Counted from the first letter of the stretch, positions 7,677-18,266 are shown. The stretch: 64,000 nucleotides of DNA from Weissella sagaensis (GCF_005405285.1 NZ_BJDT01000002.1:124001-188000); one strand, 5' to 3'. The notes: generated by a model not told the origin, from the sequence alone. Program-made: numbers and translations.

Positions 7677-10600
7677 TTAATTCGTTAGTTCGATTAAGGT
7701 TTCTGCGTTTAACGCATAAATAAACTTTCTAGGCACTGCTAATCCCATCGCAATTAACGCTTGTGAATAGATATTTATTTGACCAGCGTATCGCTGTTTT
7801 AAAGTTGTGGCTGCCTGTGCCGGCTTAACATGATCTGTTTTATAATCAAATAACCATACTTCATCACCTACCTGGAAATAACCATCAATAATTCCATGGA
7901 CCAACACCTTATCATCACCATCAAAGTTGCGATACAAACGATTGGCATCCAATAACAACGAAAAAGGCACTTCACGTTTCAGAGTATTCGCATGTTGCAC
8001 CATCTGCTGTCCTAGAACAGATTCAGTAAAGAAACGCTGAATTTTCGTCACACTAATTAATGGGGCAACTTTTTCATCAATCATTTTATCCGTAACTAAT
8101 TGTTGAATAAGCGCCCGAATCGTTGCGGTATCAATCTGACCATTAGCTAAATCAATCCGCTGCATCACTAAATGCGTCGCTGTTCCAATAGCTGCCGGTG
8201 AAACCTGCGGTGTACTAACCTGCATAAACGCCGGTTCGGGCAATGTTTCATCTAACGCACGTAATCCAGCAAAATCATCAGTCACTAAGCGTCGGTCGAC
8301 TGGAACCCGACCTTGTGGCAAGTCCGGATCTTCAAACAACCGTTTAATTTCTGAAACGGATTGATATGAGGTTGCGCGAGTGGCATTGTCATAAGGATAT
8401 TTAAATTCTAAAACTTGCCGCCAATCTTGGGTAACATCACTGGTAGACGTTGCAACAGCTATCGGCGTTGTTGTCTCCTTAATAATTGGTTGATAATTCG
8501 TCATCGCATCAGCTAATTCTTGCGCATTCAAAGCTTCCACATTGAATTCAAACGGTTGTTTAGGCGTTTTTATCCGAATATCATCAAATTGCATGTTATC
8601 ATCCGTATCGTATTTTACCAATGCTGCTAATTTTTCTGGCGCTTGGGGATGGCGTACTAATGCCATCCCCACTAAATCCATAAATGATTTACCAGCTAAA
8701 CGAACTGTCTCTGGCAACATCCATTCTGTCTCACCCGCGCTTTGTTGCCACATTGACCAAAGTTTTTGAACATTGTCATACGCACCCACAATAAACAATT
8801 GTTGCTCTGCACGTGTTAAGGCAACATATAACACGCGTAACGCCTCTGCATAGGCATTCTTCCGCTTCACCTGTGCGATGTATTCATGTTGTGGTGTCAA
8901 TAAATTCAAATGATGTGCAATATCAACATAGTTTAACCCACCACCAGCATGCGCATCTAATAAAATACTACCTTGCGTTTCACGAGTACTAATCATCGTG
9001 CGTGTTGCATTTAGCAAAAAGACAACTGGGAACTCTAGACCTTTGGAATGATGGATTGTCATCAAAGAAACTGTCTCTTGGGCAACATTCGCATCAGCTT
9101 CACCAAGATCCTTCGTTTGACTTTGCAACTGTGTGACGTAATTAATAAATTGATATAAACCAATAAAACTACTCTTTTGATAGGCTGCAGCACGTTCATA
9201 TAGTGCATGTAGATTAGCTTGCCGTTGGGCACCAGATGGTAAACCACCTACATAATCGAGCCAACCAGTTTCATTATAAATTGACCATAGTAATGTCACG
9301 ATTTGATTTTGGACTGCTAAGTCTCGAAAAATAGCCAAATCATGTAAAAATTGTTGGACTTTTTGCTGCGTTTGACTGGCTAATTGTGTATCATCCGTTG
9401 CCGTCTGGTTAGCGATATCGAGCTTGGCCATAGATTGAACAGCCGTATAAAAATCAGCATCCGTTGCTTGTAATCTAATTAAGGCCAAGCCATTTTCAGT
9501 AATATTATACAAAGGTGAACGCAAAACCGCTGCTAGCGGAATATCTTGATGCGGATTATCAATTACTTTCAAAAAACTCATCATGACAGAAATTTCAGTC
9601 GTTTGAAAATAATTTTCTGTACCATCAATCACAATGGGAATATTCATTTCACGAAAAACGTCCAACACTTCTAAATTTTGTCCCTTCGTTGGGACTAAAA
9701 TTGTGATATCACTATACTTAATTGGTCGTGATATTCCAGCTTTACGGTCAAATATGACAAATTTGGATTGCATTAATTCTTGAATTTTCAACGCCGTCAT
9801 GCGAATTTGACCAGTAGCCTTTGTATAACTCTCTGATGTCAACAATGATGCTGCTGTTTCATCTAATGATTCATCCTGATCGTCATTCAAATACACTAAT
9901 AAATCAGCTTTTTTCACTAATTCATCTGGATAATAATCAGCACCAGCTACTAGTTCAGCATCCCCTTCATAATCAATGTCACCTAATGATTGGCTCATCG
10001 ATTGGGCAAAGATGTAATTAATAAAATTGGTGACATTTGGTAACGAGCGAAAATTTTCTTGCAATGTAATCACAGTATTATCGGTAGTTTGTGGATATGT
10101 TGTCAGTTTATGCGCAAACAATGTTGGATCAGCTTGACGAAATTTATAAATTGATTGTTTAATATCACCTACTTGAAATAAATTATCGCCTGCAGTCATT
10201 TCATGCAAAATGGCTTCTTGTAATTGATTTGTATCTTGGTATTCATCCACCATAATTTCACTATAGTGTGCTTGCAACTCTTTTTTTACTTTTTCTTGAT
10301 TTACAATCTGCAATGCAAAATGCTCTAAATCATTGAAATCTAAAACTTTCCGCTGTAATTTTTCAGTTAGAAAATCATCACTAAATGCTGTGGTCAATGC
10401 CACAAGCTGTTGCATGACTTTTTTCGCGCCTTGAATAGCAAAACGTAAACCATCTTGATCTAAGGTAAAATATTGCGCTTGTAATTTATCAAATCGATCT
10501 TTTAAAGCTACTCGTTCAACCTTAACTTGTTCCCAAGCTGCCTTTAGTGCCGGATCGTGTTTTTTAGTAAAGTTTTTGCCTTTACCTTGATCGTCCTTTC

Positions 10601-11468
10601 CCCATCCCATCAAATCAGCATTCTGAACGACTTGGCGAATCGTATGCCAATCGCTTGTCTCATTTTGTACAACCTTTAAAACATTTTGATACGTTGTTTC
10701 ATCAGTTTGTAAATTTAATAACCGATTGATTGCCGGTGCGGCATCCATGGTATCTGGCGCTTGTTGGCTTAATTGATGTGCTTTATCATAAATCGCTTGT
10801 AATTCTGTTAAGATAACTGGGCGTAAGTAATTACGGTAAAAATCACTTTGGGTGAAATCATCAGTCCCAATATCATATAAATCTGCTAAATGACTTAGCC
10901 ATTCCTTAGTATCCGGGCGTGCTGTTGCAAAATTATATAATGAGAACACAGCATCTTGCAGACTTTGATCATCAGTCGTACTACTTGTAAACTGCGTTGC
11001 AAAAGTCGCAAACTCATCTTCGACATCTTGTGTATACTGCGTTTCTAATAATGTGTTATAGACTTCTAACATCACTAAAGTACGTTCTGCATCATCCATC
11101 AACCGAAACTGCGGATCTAAATCAATCGTATAATGATATTGTTCAATTAAACGTAATGCAAATGCATGCAAGGTTGAAATATTAGCAACATTTAATAACC
11201 GTAATTGTTTTAACAAGTGTTGTCGTTCTTGCCCACTAGCATTTGCTAATGCTTTACGAATTTCTGTTTCTAAACGCTCTTTCATTTCTGCTGCTGCTGC
11301 TTCCGTAAACGTCACAATCAAAAACTGATTGACGTTTTCCCCTGCCAATAAGCGTCGCAATACGCGTTCCACCAAAACACGAGTTTTACCAGAACCAGCA
11401 GAGGCAGAAACCAAAACATTTTGTCCTTTTGTGGTAATTGCTGCAGTTTGTGAGTCCGTAAAATTCAT
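7677..11468 (-). CDS. addA: ATP-dependent helicase/nuclease subunit A (AddA/RexA)
   Basis: Large subunit of the RecBCD-equivalent that processes double-strand breaks for RecA. Walker A SASAGSGKT is at residues 21-29. The UvrD-like Walker B VDEYQDTNQLQ lies near residue 400, followed by GDIKQSIYKFRQADP and the late helicase motif SLMTIHHSKGLEFPVVF. The C-terminal RecB-type nuclease has GTATHLVMQ and GIIDGYF...WLFDYKTDH. Length is 1263 residues, normal for the family. Its ATG overlaps the addB stop by one base (TAATG), indicating translational coupling, and AAGGAG lies inside the end of addB. Confidence 0.97.
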   Translation of the reverse strand: MNFTDSQTAAITTKGQNVLVSASAGSGKTRVLVERVLRRLLAGENVNQFLIVTFTEAAAAEMKERLETEIRKALANASGQERQHLLKQLRLLNVANISTLHAFALRLIEQYHYTIDLDPQFRLMDDAERTLVMLEVYNTLLETQYTQDVEDEFATFATQFTSSTTDDQSLQDAVFSLYNFATARPDTKEWLSHLADLYDIGTDDFTQSDFYRNYLRPVILTELQAIYDKAHQLSQQAPDTMDAAPAINRLLNLQTDETTYQNVLKVVQNETSDWHTIRQVVQNADLMGWGKDDQGKGKNFTKKHDPALKAAWEQVKVERVALKDRFDKLQAQYFTLDQDGLRFAIQGAKKVMQQLVALTTAFSDDFLTEKLQRKVLDFNDLEHFALQIVNQEKVKKELQAHYSEIMVDEYQDTNQLQEAILHEMTAGDNLFQVGDIKQSIYKFRQADPTLFAHKLTTYPQTTDNTVITLQENFRSLPNVTNFINYIFAQSMSQSLGDIDYEGDAELVAGADYYPDELVKKADLLVYLNDDQDESLDETAASLLTSESYTKATGQIRMTALKIQELMQSKFVIFDRKAGISRPIKYSDITILVPTKGQNLEVLDVFREMNIPIVIDGTENYFQTTEISVMMSFLKVIDNPHQDIPLAAVLRSPLYNITENGLALIRLQATDADFYTAVQSMAKLDIANQTATDDTQLASQTQQKVQQFLHDLAIFRDLAVQNQIVTLLWSIYNETGWLDYVGGLPSGAQRQANLHALYERAAAYQKSSFIGLYQFINYVTQLQSQTKDLGEADANVAQETVSLMTIHHSKGLEFPVVFLLNATRTMISTRETQGSILLDAHAGGGLNYVDIAHHLNLLTPQHEYIAQVKRKNAYAEALRVLYVALTRAEQQLFIVGAYDNVQKLWSMWQQSAGETEWMLPETVRLAGKSFMDLVGMALVRHPQAPEKLAALVKYDTDDNMQFDDIRIKTPKQPFEFNVEALNAQELADAMTNYQPIIKETTTPIAVATSTSDVTQDWRQVLEFKYPYDNATRATSYQSVSEIKRLFEDPDLPQGRVPVDRRLVTDDFAGLRALDETLPEPAFMQVSTPQVSPAAIGTATHLVMQRIDLANGQIDTATIRALIQQLVTDKMIDEKVAPLISVTKIQRFFTESVLGQQMVQHANTLKREVPFSLLLDANRLYRNFDGDDKVLVHGIIDGYFQVGDEVWLFDYKTDHVKPAQAATTLKQRYAGQINIYSQALIAMGLAVPRKFIYALNAETLIELTN

Positions 11469-14400
11469 TATTTTTCTCCTTGCGATGATGTCTGATTGTA
11501 CTGTGCGATGAATGCCTTCATTGCCGTCAAAACCTCATTGTCTTTAAGTGCACCACTAATATCGTTATATTTATTTCCCATCATGGCATCAAACATCATC
11601 ACCGGCGTATATGGTGAATACATTAATCCTGTACTCGTAGCACCATCCTTAAAAGGAGACAATGGAAAAGTACCTGCCAATATATTTTCAGCGATTTCTT
11701 TAATTTTAAATTCATTAAATAACAATAGCGTGTCCAAATCATCATCAGTCACTACGTCACTAGCTGCTTTAAATGAGCCATCCTTTTTACGATCAATCGC
11801 ATAGGGTGCGACAATTTCATCAGCACTTTCTAAACGACTAATATAATCCTCATCATTTTTCAAAACACCGCGATAGCGACCTTGTTCAACCATTAATTGT
11901 CCCGCGTTATCTTGCATTTGGGTGAACGTATCGCCCGTAACATTTTTCATTTCAATCCAGGGATTTTTCAATGACCAAAACAAGGCACCGCCCATCTGAC
12001 TTGCTGGTAACAACTGCTGATTTATCAAAATAGCGGTCCAATATGTCATTAACTGCAATTCAAGACCAACATATGCTTTTTTGTAATCAAATTTACGAGC
12101 TCCTGATTTGTAATCAATAATTGTCAAAAAATTACCAGCCGCTGTGGTAACCAAATCATACCGATCAATTTTGCCTCGGACGGTCACTTTACCAAATGGC
12201 ATTTCATACATTACAGGTTTTAATTGACTTTGTGGTAACCCAAAGCCAGCTTCTACACCAATTGTTTGTACACCACCTTGATCCAGTTGCCCCCGACGCA
12301 TACTCATAATCGTTTCATGAACTTGATCAGCCAATCGCTTCGTTAAAAAGCCCATACGATATGAACTATTAAAAATATCATAGGTTGGATCATCACTCTT
12401 TAAAAGGCCTTGTAACATGTCTTGTTCTAATTGCTGTAGCGCCTGTTCGGTCAGTTCACCTAAGGCTTTTTGTTGTGCAATTAATGCTTGGAATACTTGT
12501 TCTAACAATGCATGCATTAATGTTCCTTTTTCTGCTGGTGTTAATTGTAAAACTTGGCGTTCTTGTAGTTTTAATCCATACTGCAAGAAAAATTCAAATG
12601 GATTTCGTGAATAACTTTCTAGTCGTGAAATAGATACCTTTAATTCTTGACCAAATAATGATGTCACTAATGCTGGTTGTAAGAGCTCGGGTTCATTAAC
12701 ATAATAAAGACCGCCCAATAACTGTCTTAACTTATTCGGCGCAATTTGTTGTAGTTGTTGCGTCAGGTTCTGCCAAGCTGAGCTCAGCACTATTTGATCT
12801 TTTTGTTGTAATTTTGCTTGTCGATTAACAACAACTAATTGTGCAATTGTGCTTATTGGCGTACCAACATATGGTGTTAAATCATCACTATCAGGATCTG
12901 GTAAAGCATCAAATTGCTTTACTACTAAATTAAATTGTTTTTGAATCCGTGTGACATACGTTGACGGTTGTTGCCCACTATCACCATCACTAGTCGCATA
13001 CGTCCAAATCAAACGTTGATCAGCGATCATCATCGCTTTATACATCAATAATGATTCTTGTGCCATTTGTTGCTCGGAGGTTTCCTTTAAAAAGACATGT
13101 TCCGGTAAAATTGATTGTAATATATCGCGATCACCATCGTGCAAAATAGCTTTAGTACGGGTAACAGCTGGTAAATTATGATTGGTTGCCCCAAACACAA
13201 TGACTGTTTCATATCCCGTTCGTTGTACAATACCACTTTCTGAAATCCGCACTTGATCCATCGTTGCTGGAATACCTGCATACTTGGCATTATCAAAAGC
13301 TGCTTTAAAAATTTCTTGCATTTGCACGACAGTCATCGTGTCTTGATCAAAAATTGTGGCAAAATCATCTAAAACATCAATAAAGACCCGCCAAACTTGT
13401 TCAGGCTGCTGGGCTGCCCATAAATCACCACGTGCAATTGCTGTATCGCGCCAGTCTATCAAACGTTTTTGAATACCAATTTGCGTCATAAATTCATACA
13501 ACTTTACAGCCATATCACGAGCATTCGTTGCATGTTGCAAATCTTTTAAAAATGGCGCTACTACTTGGCTAATCTGATCGTGAATCAGCGACAATTGCGC
13601 ATCTTTACTAGCTACTCGTTCACGCGTTACTTTATCATCACTAACTTGTGCTTGCCGATCATAGCGCCAGGCATTTGTATTTGTCCATTGCCACCCGCCA
13701 AGATTTTTAGCTAGCACAAAGTTTTCAGTTTCTGTCAGCGCTTCGCGATAATCTGCTACCGATACATCTGCTGGTATAAATAATTCTGTTTTTAAAAAAC
13801 TCATAACATCAGTAATTGTGTATGCTGGTGCTAATCGCAATAATTTATCTAAAAAGGCTACTAATGGGTGAGCTGCCATCGGCCGATCTAAATCCATGAA
13901 CATGGGAATATTATAGCGTTCAAAAACTGCTGGCATAATATTTTCATATTGCCCTAAATCACGAGTCATCAACAAATAATCCCGATAACGCCGTTTACCA
14001 CTAGCAACTTCTTGACGAATTAGTCGCGCCATTTGTTCAACTTCTTGATAACGTGTGTGCAACTGCCACACGGCCACATCATCAGCTTGATAAACCGTTT
14101 GCGTGACACCAGTTTGCTCATACTGAATCCAAAATGATTCAATTGCCTGCATACTTGAACTAATTTTTCTTTGTGGTTCAATCGTCTTCGTTACGACCTG
14201 AATATCATGCTTAATTGAGAAATCACGTAATTGGCGGCCTAATTTTTTAGGGCGATAAAATAAATCGTTTTCACTGATTGCAGCTTGCGTCAAACTCGCT
14301 GCACCATCATCAGCTGGTAATGCTAAAATAACCCCCGCACTATACATAATCAAAGCTTCAACTAAACTTTGCTCCACTGATGTCATTTGCGAATAATCGT

Positions 14401-15034
14401 TAATTAAAAAGTAATGATGCGAGATATCTGTTTTACCGGTTGCTAAATAAACGCGTAACGCTAACAACAAGTCGCTACTTAGATATTGTTCACGTTGCAT
14501 CAACTCATTATCTAAATCAATCCCAATCGTTGCTAAATCGTGCAATTTCATCTGTAAGGTTTCTTGATTCGTTAATTGATCAGCCATCTCATTAACTTCT
14601 GACCAACGCACACCCGATTGCTTTAATTCTAGTAATTGGGTCGTGAATTGACCGATAAACCCTTGCTTTGATAGCAAATTACCATAAAGTTCTAAAGACT
14701 TTTTATTTTTTTGAAGTAACGTTTGTACCAACATGGTTAAGCCATTTTGTGACATCGTTGCTCGTTGATATAACGGATCATTTTGCATGTAATACCATGC
14801 TAAACGGCTCAAGGAAAACACGGATACTCGTGGCACTGAGACAGCTGCACCATAATGTCCCGACAAATTGGCCAATCGATTTAAAACCTTAATTTCCGTT
14901 TCAAATTTAATGTGATTAGGCACCAAATAAAATATTTCTGCTTGATCATCATTAGCTAAAATATGTTGTGCCCGCTCTAACAAAGCTAGCTCATGATCAG
15001 CACTTGCGCGACCAAACAATAATTCTAATGCCAT
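11468..15034 (-). CDS. rexB: ATP-dependent deoxyribonuclease subunit B (RexB-type AddB)
   Basis: Partner of AddA in break resection. The first residues (LLFGRASADHELALLE) occupy the place where Bacillus AddB has GRSGSGKT, so the Walker A is absent, as in the lactococcal RexB type. The C-terminal nuclease is retained (GKIDRYD, then FLTIIDYKSG). I found no cysteine anywhere in the 1188 residues: the AddB segment SYSRCPF is SYSRNPF, and the C-terminal cysteine cluster is missing, so no Fe-S clamp can form. The start ATG 15034 has GGGGGTAAG upstream. It is first in the rexB-addA operon. Confidence 0.95.
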   Translation of the reverse strand: MALELLFGRASADHELALLERAQHILANDDQAEIFYLVPNHIKFETEIKVLNRLANLSGHYGAAVSVPRVSVFSLSRLAWYYMQNDPLYQRATMSQNGLTMLVQTLLQKNKKSLELYGNLLSKQGFIGQFTTQLLELKQSGVRWSEVNEMADQLTNQETLQMKLHDLATIGIDLDNELMQREQYLSSDLLLALRVYLATGKTDISHHYFLINDYSQMTSVEQSLVEALIMYSAGVILALPADDGAASLTQAAISENDLFYRPKKLGRQLRDFSIKHDIQVVTKTIEPQRKISSSMQAIESFWIQYEQTGVTQTVYQADDVAVWQLHTRYQEVEQMARLIRQEVASGKRRYRDYLLMTRDLGQYENIMPAVFERYNIPMFMDLDRPMAAHPLVAFLDKLLRLAPAYTITDVMSFLKTELFIPADVSVADYREALTETENFVLAKNLGGWQWTNTNAWRYDRQAQVSDDKVTRERVASKDAQLSLIHDQISQVVAPFLKDLQHATNARDMAVKLYEFMTQIGIQKRLIDWRDTAIARGDLWAAQQPEQVWRVFIDVLDDFATIFDQDTMTVVQMQEIFKAAFDNAKYAGIPATMDQVRISESGIVQRTGYETVIVFGATNHNLPAVTRTKAILHDGDRDILQSILPEHVFLKETSEQQMAQESLLMYKAMMIADQRLIWTYATSDGDSGQQPSTYVTRIQKQFNLVVKQFDALPDPDSDDLTPYVGTPISTIAQLVVVNRQAKLQQKDQIVLSSAWQNLTQQLQQIAPNKLRQLLGGLYYVNEPELLQPALVTSLFGQELKVSISRLESYSRNPFEFFLQYGLKLQERQVLQLTPAEKGTLMHALLEQVFQALIAQQKALGELTEQALQQLEQDMLQGLLKSDDPTYDIFNSSYRMGFLTKRLADQVHETIMSMRRGQLDQGGVQTIGVEAGFGLPQSQLKPVMYEMPFGKVTVRGKIDRYDLVTTAAGNFLTIIDYKSGARKFDYKKAYVGLELQLMTYWTAILINQQLLPASQMGGALFWSLKNPWIEMKNVTGDTFTQMQDNAGQLMVEQGRYRGVLKNDEDYISRLESADEIVAPYAIDRKKDGSFKAASDVVTDDDLDTLLLFNEFKIKEIAENILAGTFPLSPFKDGATSTGLMYSPYTPVMMFDAMMGNKYNDISGALKDNEVLTAMKAFIAQYNQTSSQGEK

Positions 15035-15067
15035 TTCTTACCCCCATTAATTGTTTTGTTTGTTATC

Positions 15068-15076
15068 ATTTTACCA
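15068..15076 (-). promoter_or_regulatory. Candidate extended -10 of the rexB-addA operon
   Basis: TGGTAAAAT on the minus strand (15076-15068) is a TGn-extended -10 element 34 bases upstream of the rexB start. No convincing -35 was seen. Confidence 0.35.
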
Positions 15077-15200
15077 GTTTTATCTATTGGATTAAATTTG
15101 GTTATCGTCTGATTTGACTAACAAATTTCCTTAACACTATTGGAACAGTTTAAATAGATATAACTAGCTTGTAATTTCATTTGTTTAGTCATTTTAATCA

Positions 15201-15239
15201 CAAAAATACCCCGAAAGTTAAAAATTAACTTTCGGGGTA
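15201..15239 (-). terminator. Intrinsic terminator after the peptidase gene
   Basis: Perfect 15-bp stem (15207-15221 with 15225-15239) and a 3-base loop, followed on the minus strand by TTTTTG. It lies 55 bases after the pepV-like stop codon. Confidence 0.9.
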
Positions 15240-15293
15240 CACCTCATGAACCGTTAACGACTGTTTATGGCTGATTAAACATTAAAAATCTCT

Positions 15294-16697
15294 TTATTGA
15301 CATAATCGCCATAGAGATTCTGCGAAAATAGCCATCGTTTTAGTCAAATTAACAACTGGTATATTTTCATTCGCTTGATGGCTGGTCACTTTTAAATCCG
15401 GAAACTGACCGCCAAAAGCAACGCCTCGTTTCAATAAACGTGCATATGACCCACCATTTGATGTCCTAGGTGGTAAATACTGCCCAGTTTGTTTGGCATA
15501 AACATCGGATAAAACTCGTACCAATTCATCTTCAACTGGTACTAGATGTGGCGGCATCCCCGCTTGAACTTGATTTACCGTTGCTTGTAACCCATTTAAA
15601 TGGCGTTGAACTTGTGTAATAACCGCTTGTAAATTAACACCCTGCGGATAACGGAAGTTCAATAAGATTGTTCCCTGACCATGATTACTATAACGCATCA
15701 CCCCAACATTTAACGTTAAATCACCCATTTGTGCATCTTGATAGGCTAAGCCTAATCCATGCGCATATACATCTTGGTGAATGGTGATACCCACAAAATC
15801 AAGAAAAGCACGAGCATCCCCACCAAGGTCATAATGACTCAAAAAATGAGCAAGATAAGTGCCAGCATTTTTCCCATCAGCCGGATAAGCCCCATGCGCC
15901 TGTACACCCAACAACGACAGTTTAACTGTTTGACCAATTTGTTGTGCATCGCCGTTTAAAAAAGGCTGTTGTTGTAAGAAGTTATCAAAATCTTGCACCA
16001 AGTTAACACCGTGTGGTACTTGAATACGAGCTTTAGCTTCACCTGGCACGACATTTGGTCGATTTCCTGATATAAACCGCTCTAAAATATAAGTACCATT
16101 TGAAATACTAGGAAATCGTAATTGTACCGTTTGAAAAGCTTTTTCGCCATTAATAACCGGGAAGGCACCATCAGGCGAAAAGCCCAATGTCGGTTCGCCT
16201 TCTTGTTCAATATAGCGTGGTATATCACGCCAACCATTTTCTTCATCAGTTCCAATAATAAGTCGAATTTTTCGCTTTAATAATCGATTTTGATCAGCTA
16301 GCATCTTAATCGCATAATAAGCTGACATAAGATCTGCTTTCATATCAGCAGCACCCCGGCCAAAGTATAAACCATCTAATATTTCTGGATTAAACGCTGG
16401 TCGTAGCCAACCATCCCCCGCTGGAACAACATCGATATGTGTTAAAATGCCAACTGTTTCAATAGCATCTTGTGGTCCAAATTCAATCCATGTCACCATG
16501 TTATCAACACGCCCATACCTAAACCCATCGCGACTGGCAAACGCCTCCATTTGACTCAAAGCACGAATCATATCAATCCCAAATGGTGTCTGTGGCGTTT
16601 GCGTCTTTACATCCAACACAGAAGGAATCCGAATAATTTGATTTAAATCATTAATTAATGCTTGTTCATACTGTTTTGCTTGTGTCGCCCACGTCAT
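15294..16697 (-). CDS. pepV: M20 family dipeptidase, PepV-like
   Basis: Cytoplasmic zinc metallopeptidase predicted to cleave dipeptides or other short peptides imported by the cell. M20 ligands are visible: H87 and D89 (THIDVVPAGDGW), D118 (GRGAADMK), E152-E153 (GTDEENGW), D176 (SPDGAFPVINGEKA), and a C-terminal histidine in TSHQANEN. The pattern and 467 residues match PepV, although the usual GRGxxDDKGP is GRGAADMKAD here. Ribosome site AGAGGTAGGG precedes ATG 16697. It is a single-gene unit ending at the terminator at 15201-15239. Confidence 0.88.
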   Translation of the reverse strand: MTWATQAKQYEQALINDLNQIIRIPSVLDVKTQTPQTPFGIDMIRALSQMEAFASRDGFRYGRVDNMVTWIEFGPQDAIETVGILTHIDVVPAGDGWLRPAFNPEILDGLYFGRGAADMKADLMSAYYAIKMLADQNRLLKRKIRLIIGTDEENGWRDIPRYIEQEGEPTLGFSPDGAFPVINGEKAFQTVQLRFPSISNGTYILERFISGNRPNVVPGEAKARIQVPHGVNLVQDFDNFLQQQPFLNGDAQQIGQTVKLSLLGVQAHGAYPADGKNAGTYLAHFLSHYDLGGDARAFLDFVGITIHQDVYAHGLGLAYQDAQMGDLTLNVGVMRYSNHGQGTILLNFRYPQGVNLQAVITQVQRHLNGLQATVNQVQAGMPPHLVPVEDELVRVLSDVYAKQTGQYLPPRTSNGGSYARLLKRGVAFGGQFPDLKVTSHQANENIPVVNLTKTMAIFAESLWRLCQ

Positions 16698-16769
16698 TAT
16701 CCCTACCTCTAATTAAATTCTAATAGAGTTAGTGTACCGCGTTTTAACATTGCTGACAATCATTCACAA

Positions 16770-18101
16770 TTAGTGCTGACGCCTATGGTTATAGTAATAA
16801 AATACTGGTAATCCAACCGCAACTAATAGCAAAGAAATAACTGCACCAGTGAAATCATTAATAATCGTTGAAAAAATCACAAAAAGAGCACCGAAAATAG
16901 CAACTAATGGTGTAACTGGGAACAAAGGTGTCTTAAACAAAGTTTTCTCATCTAATGTTGCATCCGTCTTTTTACGACGCAAGATGAAAACACCAATAAA
17001 TGCAGCTGTATAAAAAATCCAAATTGTAAAAATAGCAATATCTGACAAACGATCAACACCATTTGTATAAACAATCGCTAAAGCAATTGTCATACCGGCA
17101 ACAGTCAAAATGGCATTTGTTGGCTCTTGCGTTTTACGTGTTAACTTTGATAAATATTTTGGAAATAAGCCATCCAAAGACATTGCATAGGCCATACGAG
17201 GAAATGACATCATTTTTCCATTCAAGGTCCCTAACATTGAAATAATAATGGCAATACTCAAAGCACGTCCACCTAAATCACCAAAAGCCGAGCGCATAAC
17301 AGCAAATGTTGCATTGTTTTGTAATGCAACGATTTTATCTGATGGTAATGCATGATACACACCAAACGAGACACCTACATAAGCAACTACAATGATACTA
17401 ACGCCACCAACAAGTGATCGTGGCAAATCGCGGCGAGGATTCTTTAATTCACCAGCAATATTAGCCAATAAAATCCAACCATCATAGGCAAATAATGTTG
17501 CCAAAATAGCCATTCCAAATCCACCACCGTGTGTCACAGTATGTGTCACAGTTTGTCCAAGAGCATCAACTTTCCCAAAAAATAGTCCATAAATAATTAA
17601 AATTGCAATGGGAATTAATTTAATTGATGTTGTTAATACTTGAAACCCAGCTGCCACACGATTTTCAAATAAGTTGACAGCTGCAATGAAGGCAACATAT
17701 AAGACAGAAATCCAAGTCGCATATTTTGTTGACACACCTAAAAAGTTAGCTGTTAAAAAGGCAGCATAACCTGCAATTGATGCTATAACTGCTGGTGCAT
17801 AAATAACGACTTGCATCCACCCTGTTAAAAAGCCAGCAACAGGACCATATAAAGATTCAATATAGCTATACAACCCTCCTGTCTTAGGTAAACGTGCGCC
17901 AATTTCTGCAATGGTTAAACCAGCCGCCAGCGTAATAATTCCTCCCGCTAGCCAAGCTAATAACCCTAATGTTGATGAACCAGCTGTTTGTAAAACACCT
18001 GCTTGTTTGAAAAAGATTCCAGATCCAATTACCGTCCCCACGACCAACGATAATCCTGACCAAATACCCATCGATCGTTTTAACTCGACATCCTGCGCCA
18101 T
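16770..18101 (-). CDS. APC-family amino-acid permease (SteT/LAT-like)
   Basis: A 443-residue integral membrane protein with about 12 TM segments. The first carries the APC signature GTVIGSGIFF at residues 22-31, with TGGLYSYIESLYGP after TM2. It belongs to the L-type amino-acid transporter/exchanger branch, which includes the serine/threonine exchanger SteT (YkbA); substrates cannot be read directly. AGGAGAG sits seven bases before ATG 18101. The gene lies behind a leader ORF rich in Asn codons and a terminator (18131-18266). This suggests expression tied to asparagine supply and makes Asn, or an amino acid exchanged with it, a candidate substrate. Confidence 0.85.
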   Translation of the reverse strand: MAQDVELKRSMGIWSGLSLVVGTVIGSGIFFKQAGVLQTAGSSTLGLLAWLAGGIITLAAGLTIAEIGARLPKTGGLYSYIESLYGPVAGFLTGWMQVVIYAPAVIASIAGYAAFLTANFLGVSTKYATWISVLYVAFIAAVNLFENRVAAGFQVLTTSIKLIPIAILIIYGLFFGKVDALGQTVTHTVTHGGGFGMAILATLFAYDGWILLANIAGELKNPRRDLPRSLVGGVSIIVVAYVGVSFGVYHALPSDKIVALQNNATFAVMRSAFGDLGGRALSIAIIISMLGTLNGKMMSFPRMAYAMSLDGLFPKYLSKLTRKTQEPTNAILTVAGMTIALAIVYTNGVDRLSDIAIFTIWIFYTAAFIGVFILRRKKTDATLDEKTLFKTPLFPVTPLVAIFGALFVIFSTIINDFTGAVISLLLVAVGLPVFYYYNHRRQH

Positions 18102-18130
18102 ATAATCACTCTCCTAATATAAAAATAAAC

Positions 18131-18170
18131 AAAAAAAGCAGTCACCCAATTTAGTAATTGGGTGACTGCT
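18131..18170 (-). terminator. Attenuator terminator ahead of the permease gene
   Basis: A 14-bp perfect stem (18137-18150 with 18157-18170) and 6-base loop, followed on the minus strand by seven T. It stands 30 bases before the permease start, so it ends transcription before the gene. The segment 18162-18151 (CCCAATTACTAA), covering 5' arm and loop, can instead pair with TTAGTGATTGGG at 18218-18207 inside the leader ORF: 12 pairs with one G-U. That alternative pairing would dissolve the terminator. With no clear terminator right after gnd, it could also stop gnd read-through. Confidence 0.85.
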
Positions 18171-18194
18171 CGATAAGTACTCACAGTTTAAGCG

Positions 18195-18266
18195 TTACAC
18201 AAAACGCCCAATCACTAATTGTGTTGAGTTCAAGCGATTATTATTATTGTTCATAAATACAATCAT
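18195..18266 (-). CDS. 23-residue leader peptide with five consecutive Asn codons
   Basis: Starts at ATG 18266 after AAGGAG and ends in TAA at 18195. It encodes MIVFM, then five Asn (AAC AAT AAT AAT AAT), then RLNSTQLVIGRFV. Codons 17-20 (TTA GTG ATT GGG) form the antiterminator strand described for 18131-18170. A ribosome stalled on the Asn run would leave that strand free and allow permease transcription; one that reaches the stop codon would cover most of it and let the terminator form. This matches known trp/his-type leaders; function is inferred from layout. I do not recognise the peptide as a named family. Confidence 0.78.
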   Translation of the reverse strand: MIVFMNNNNNRLNSTQLVIGRFV

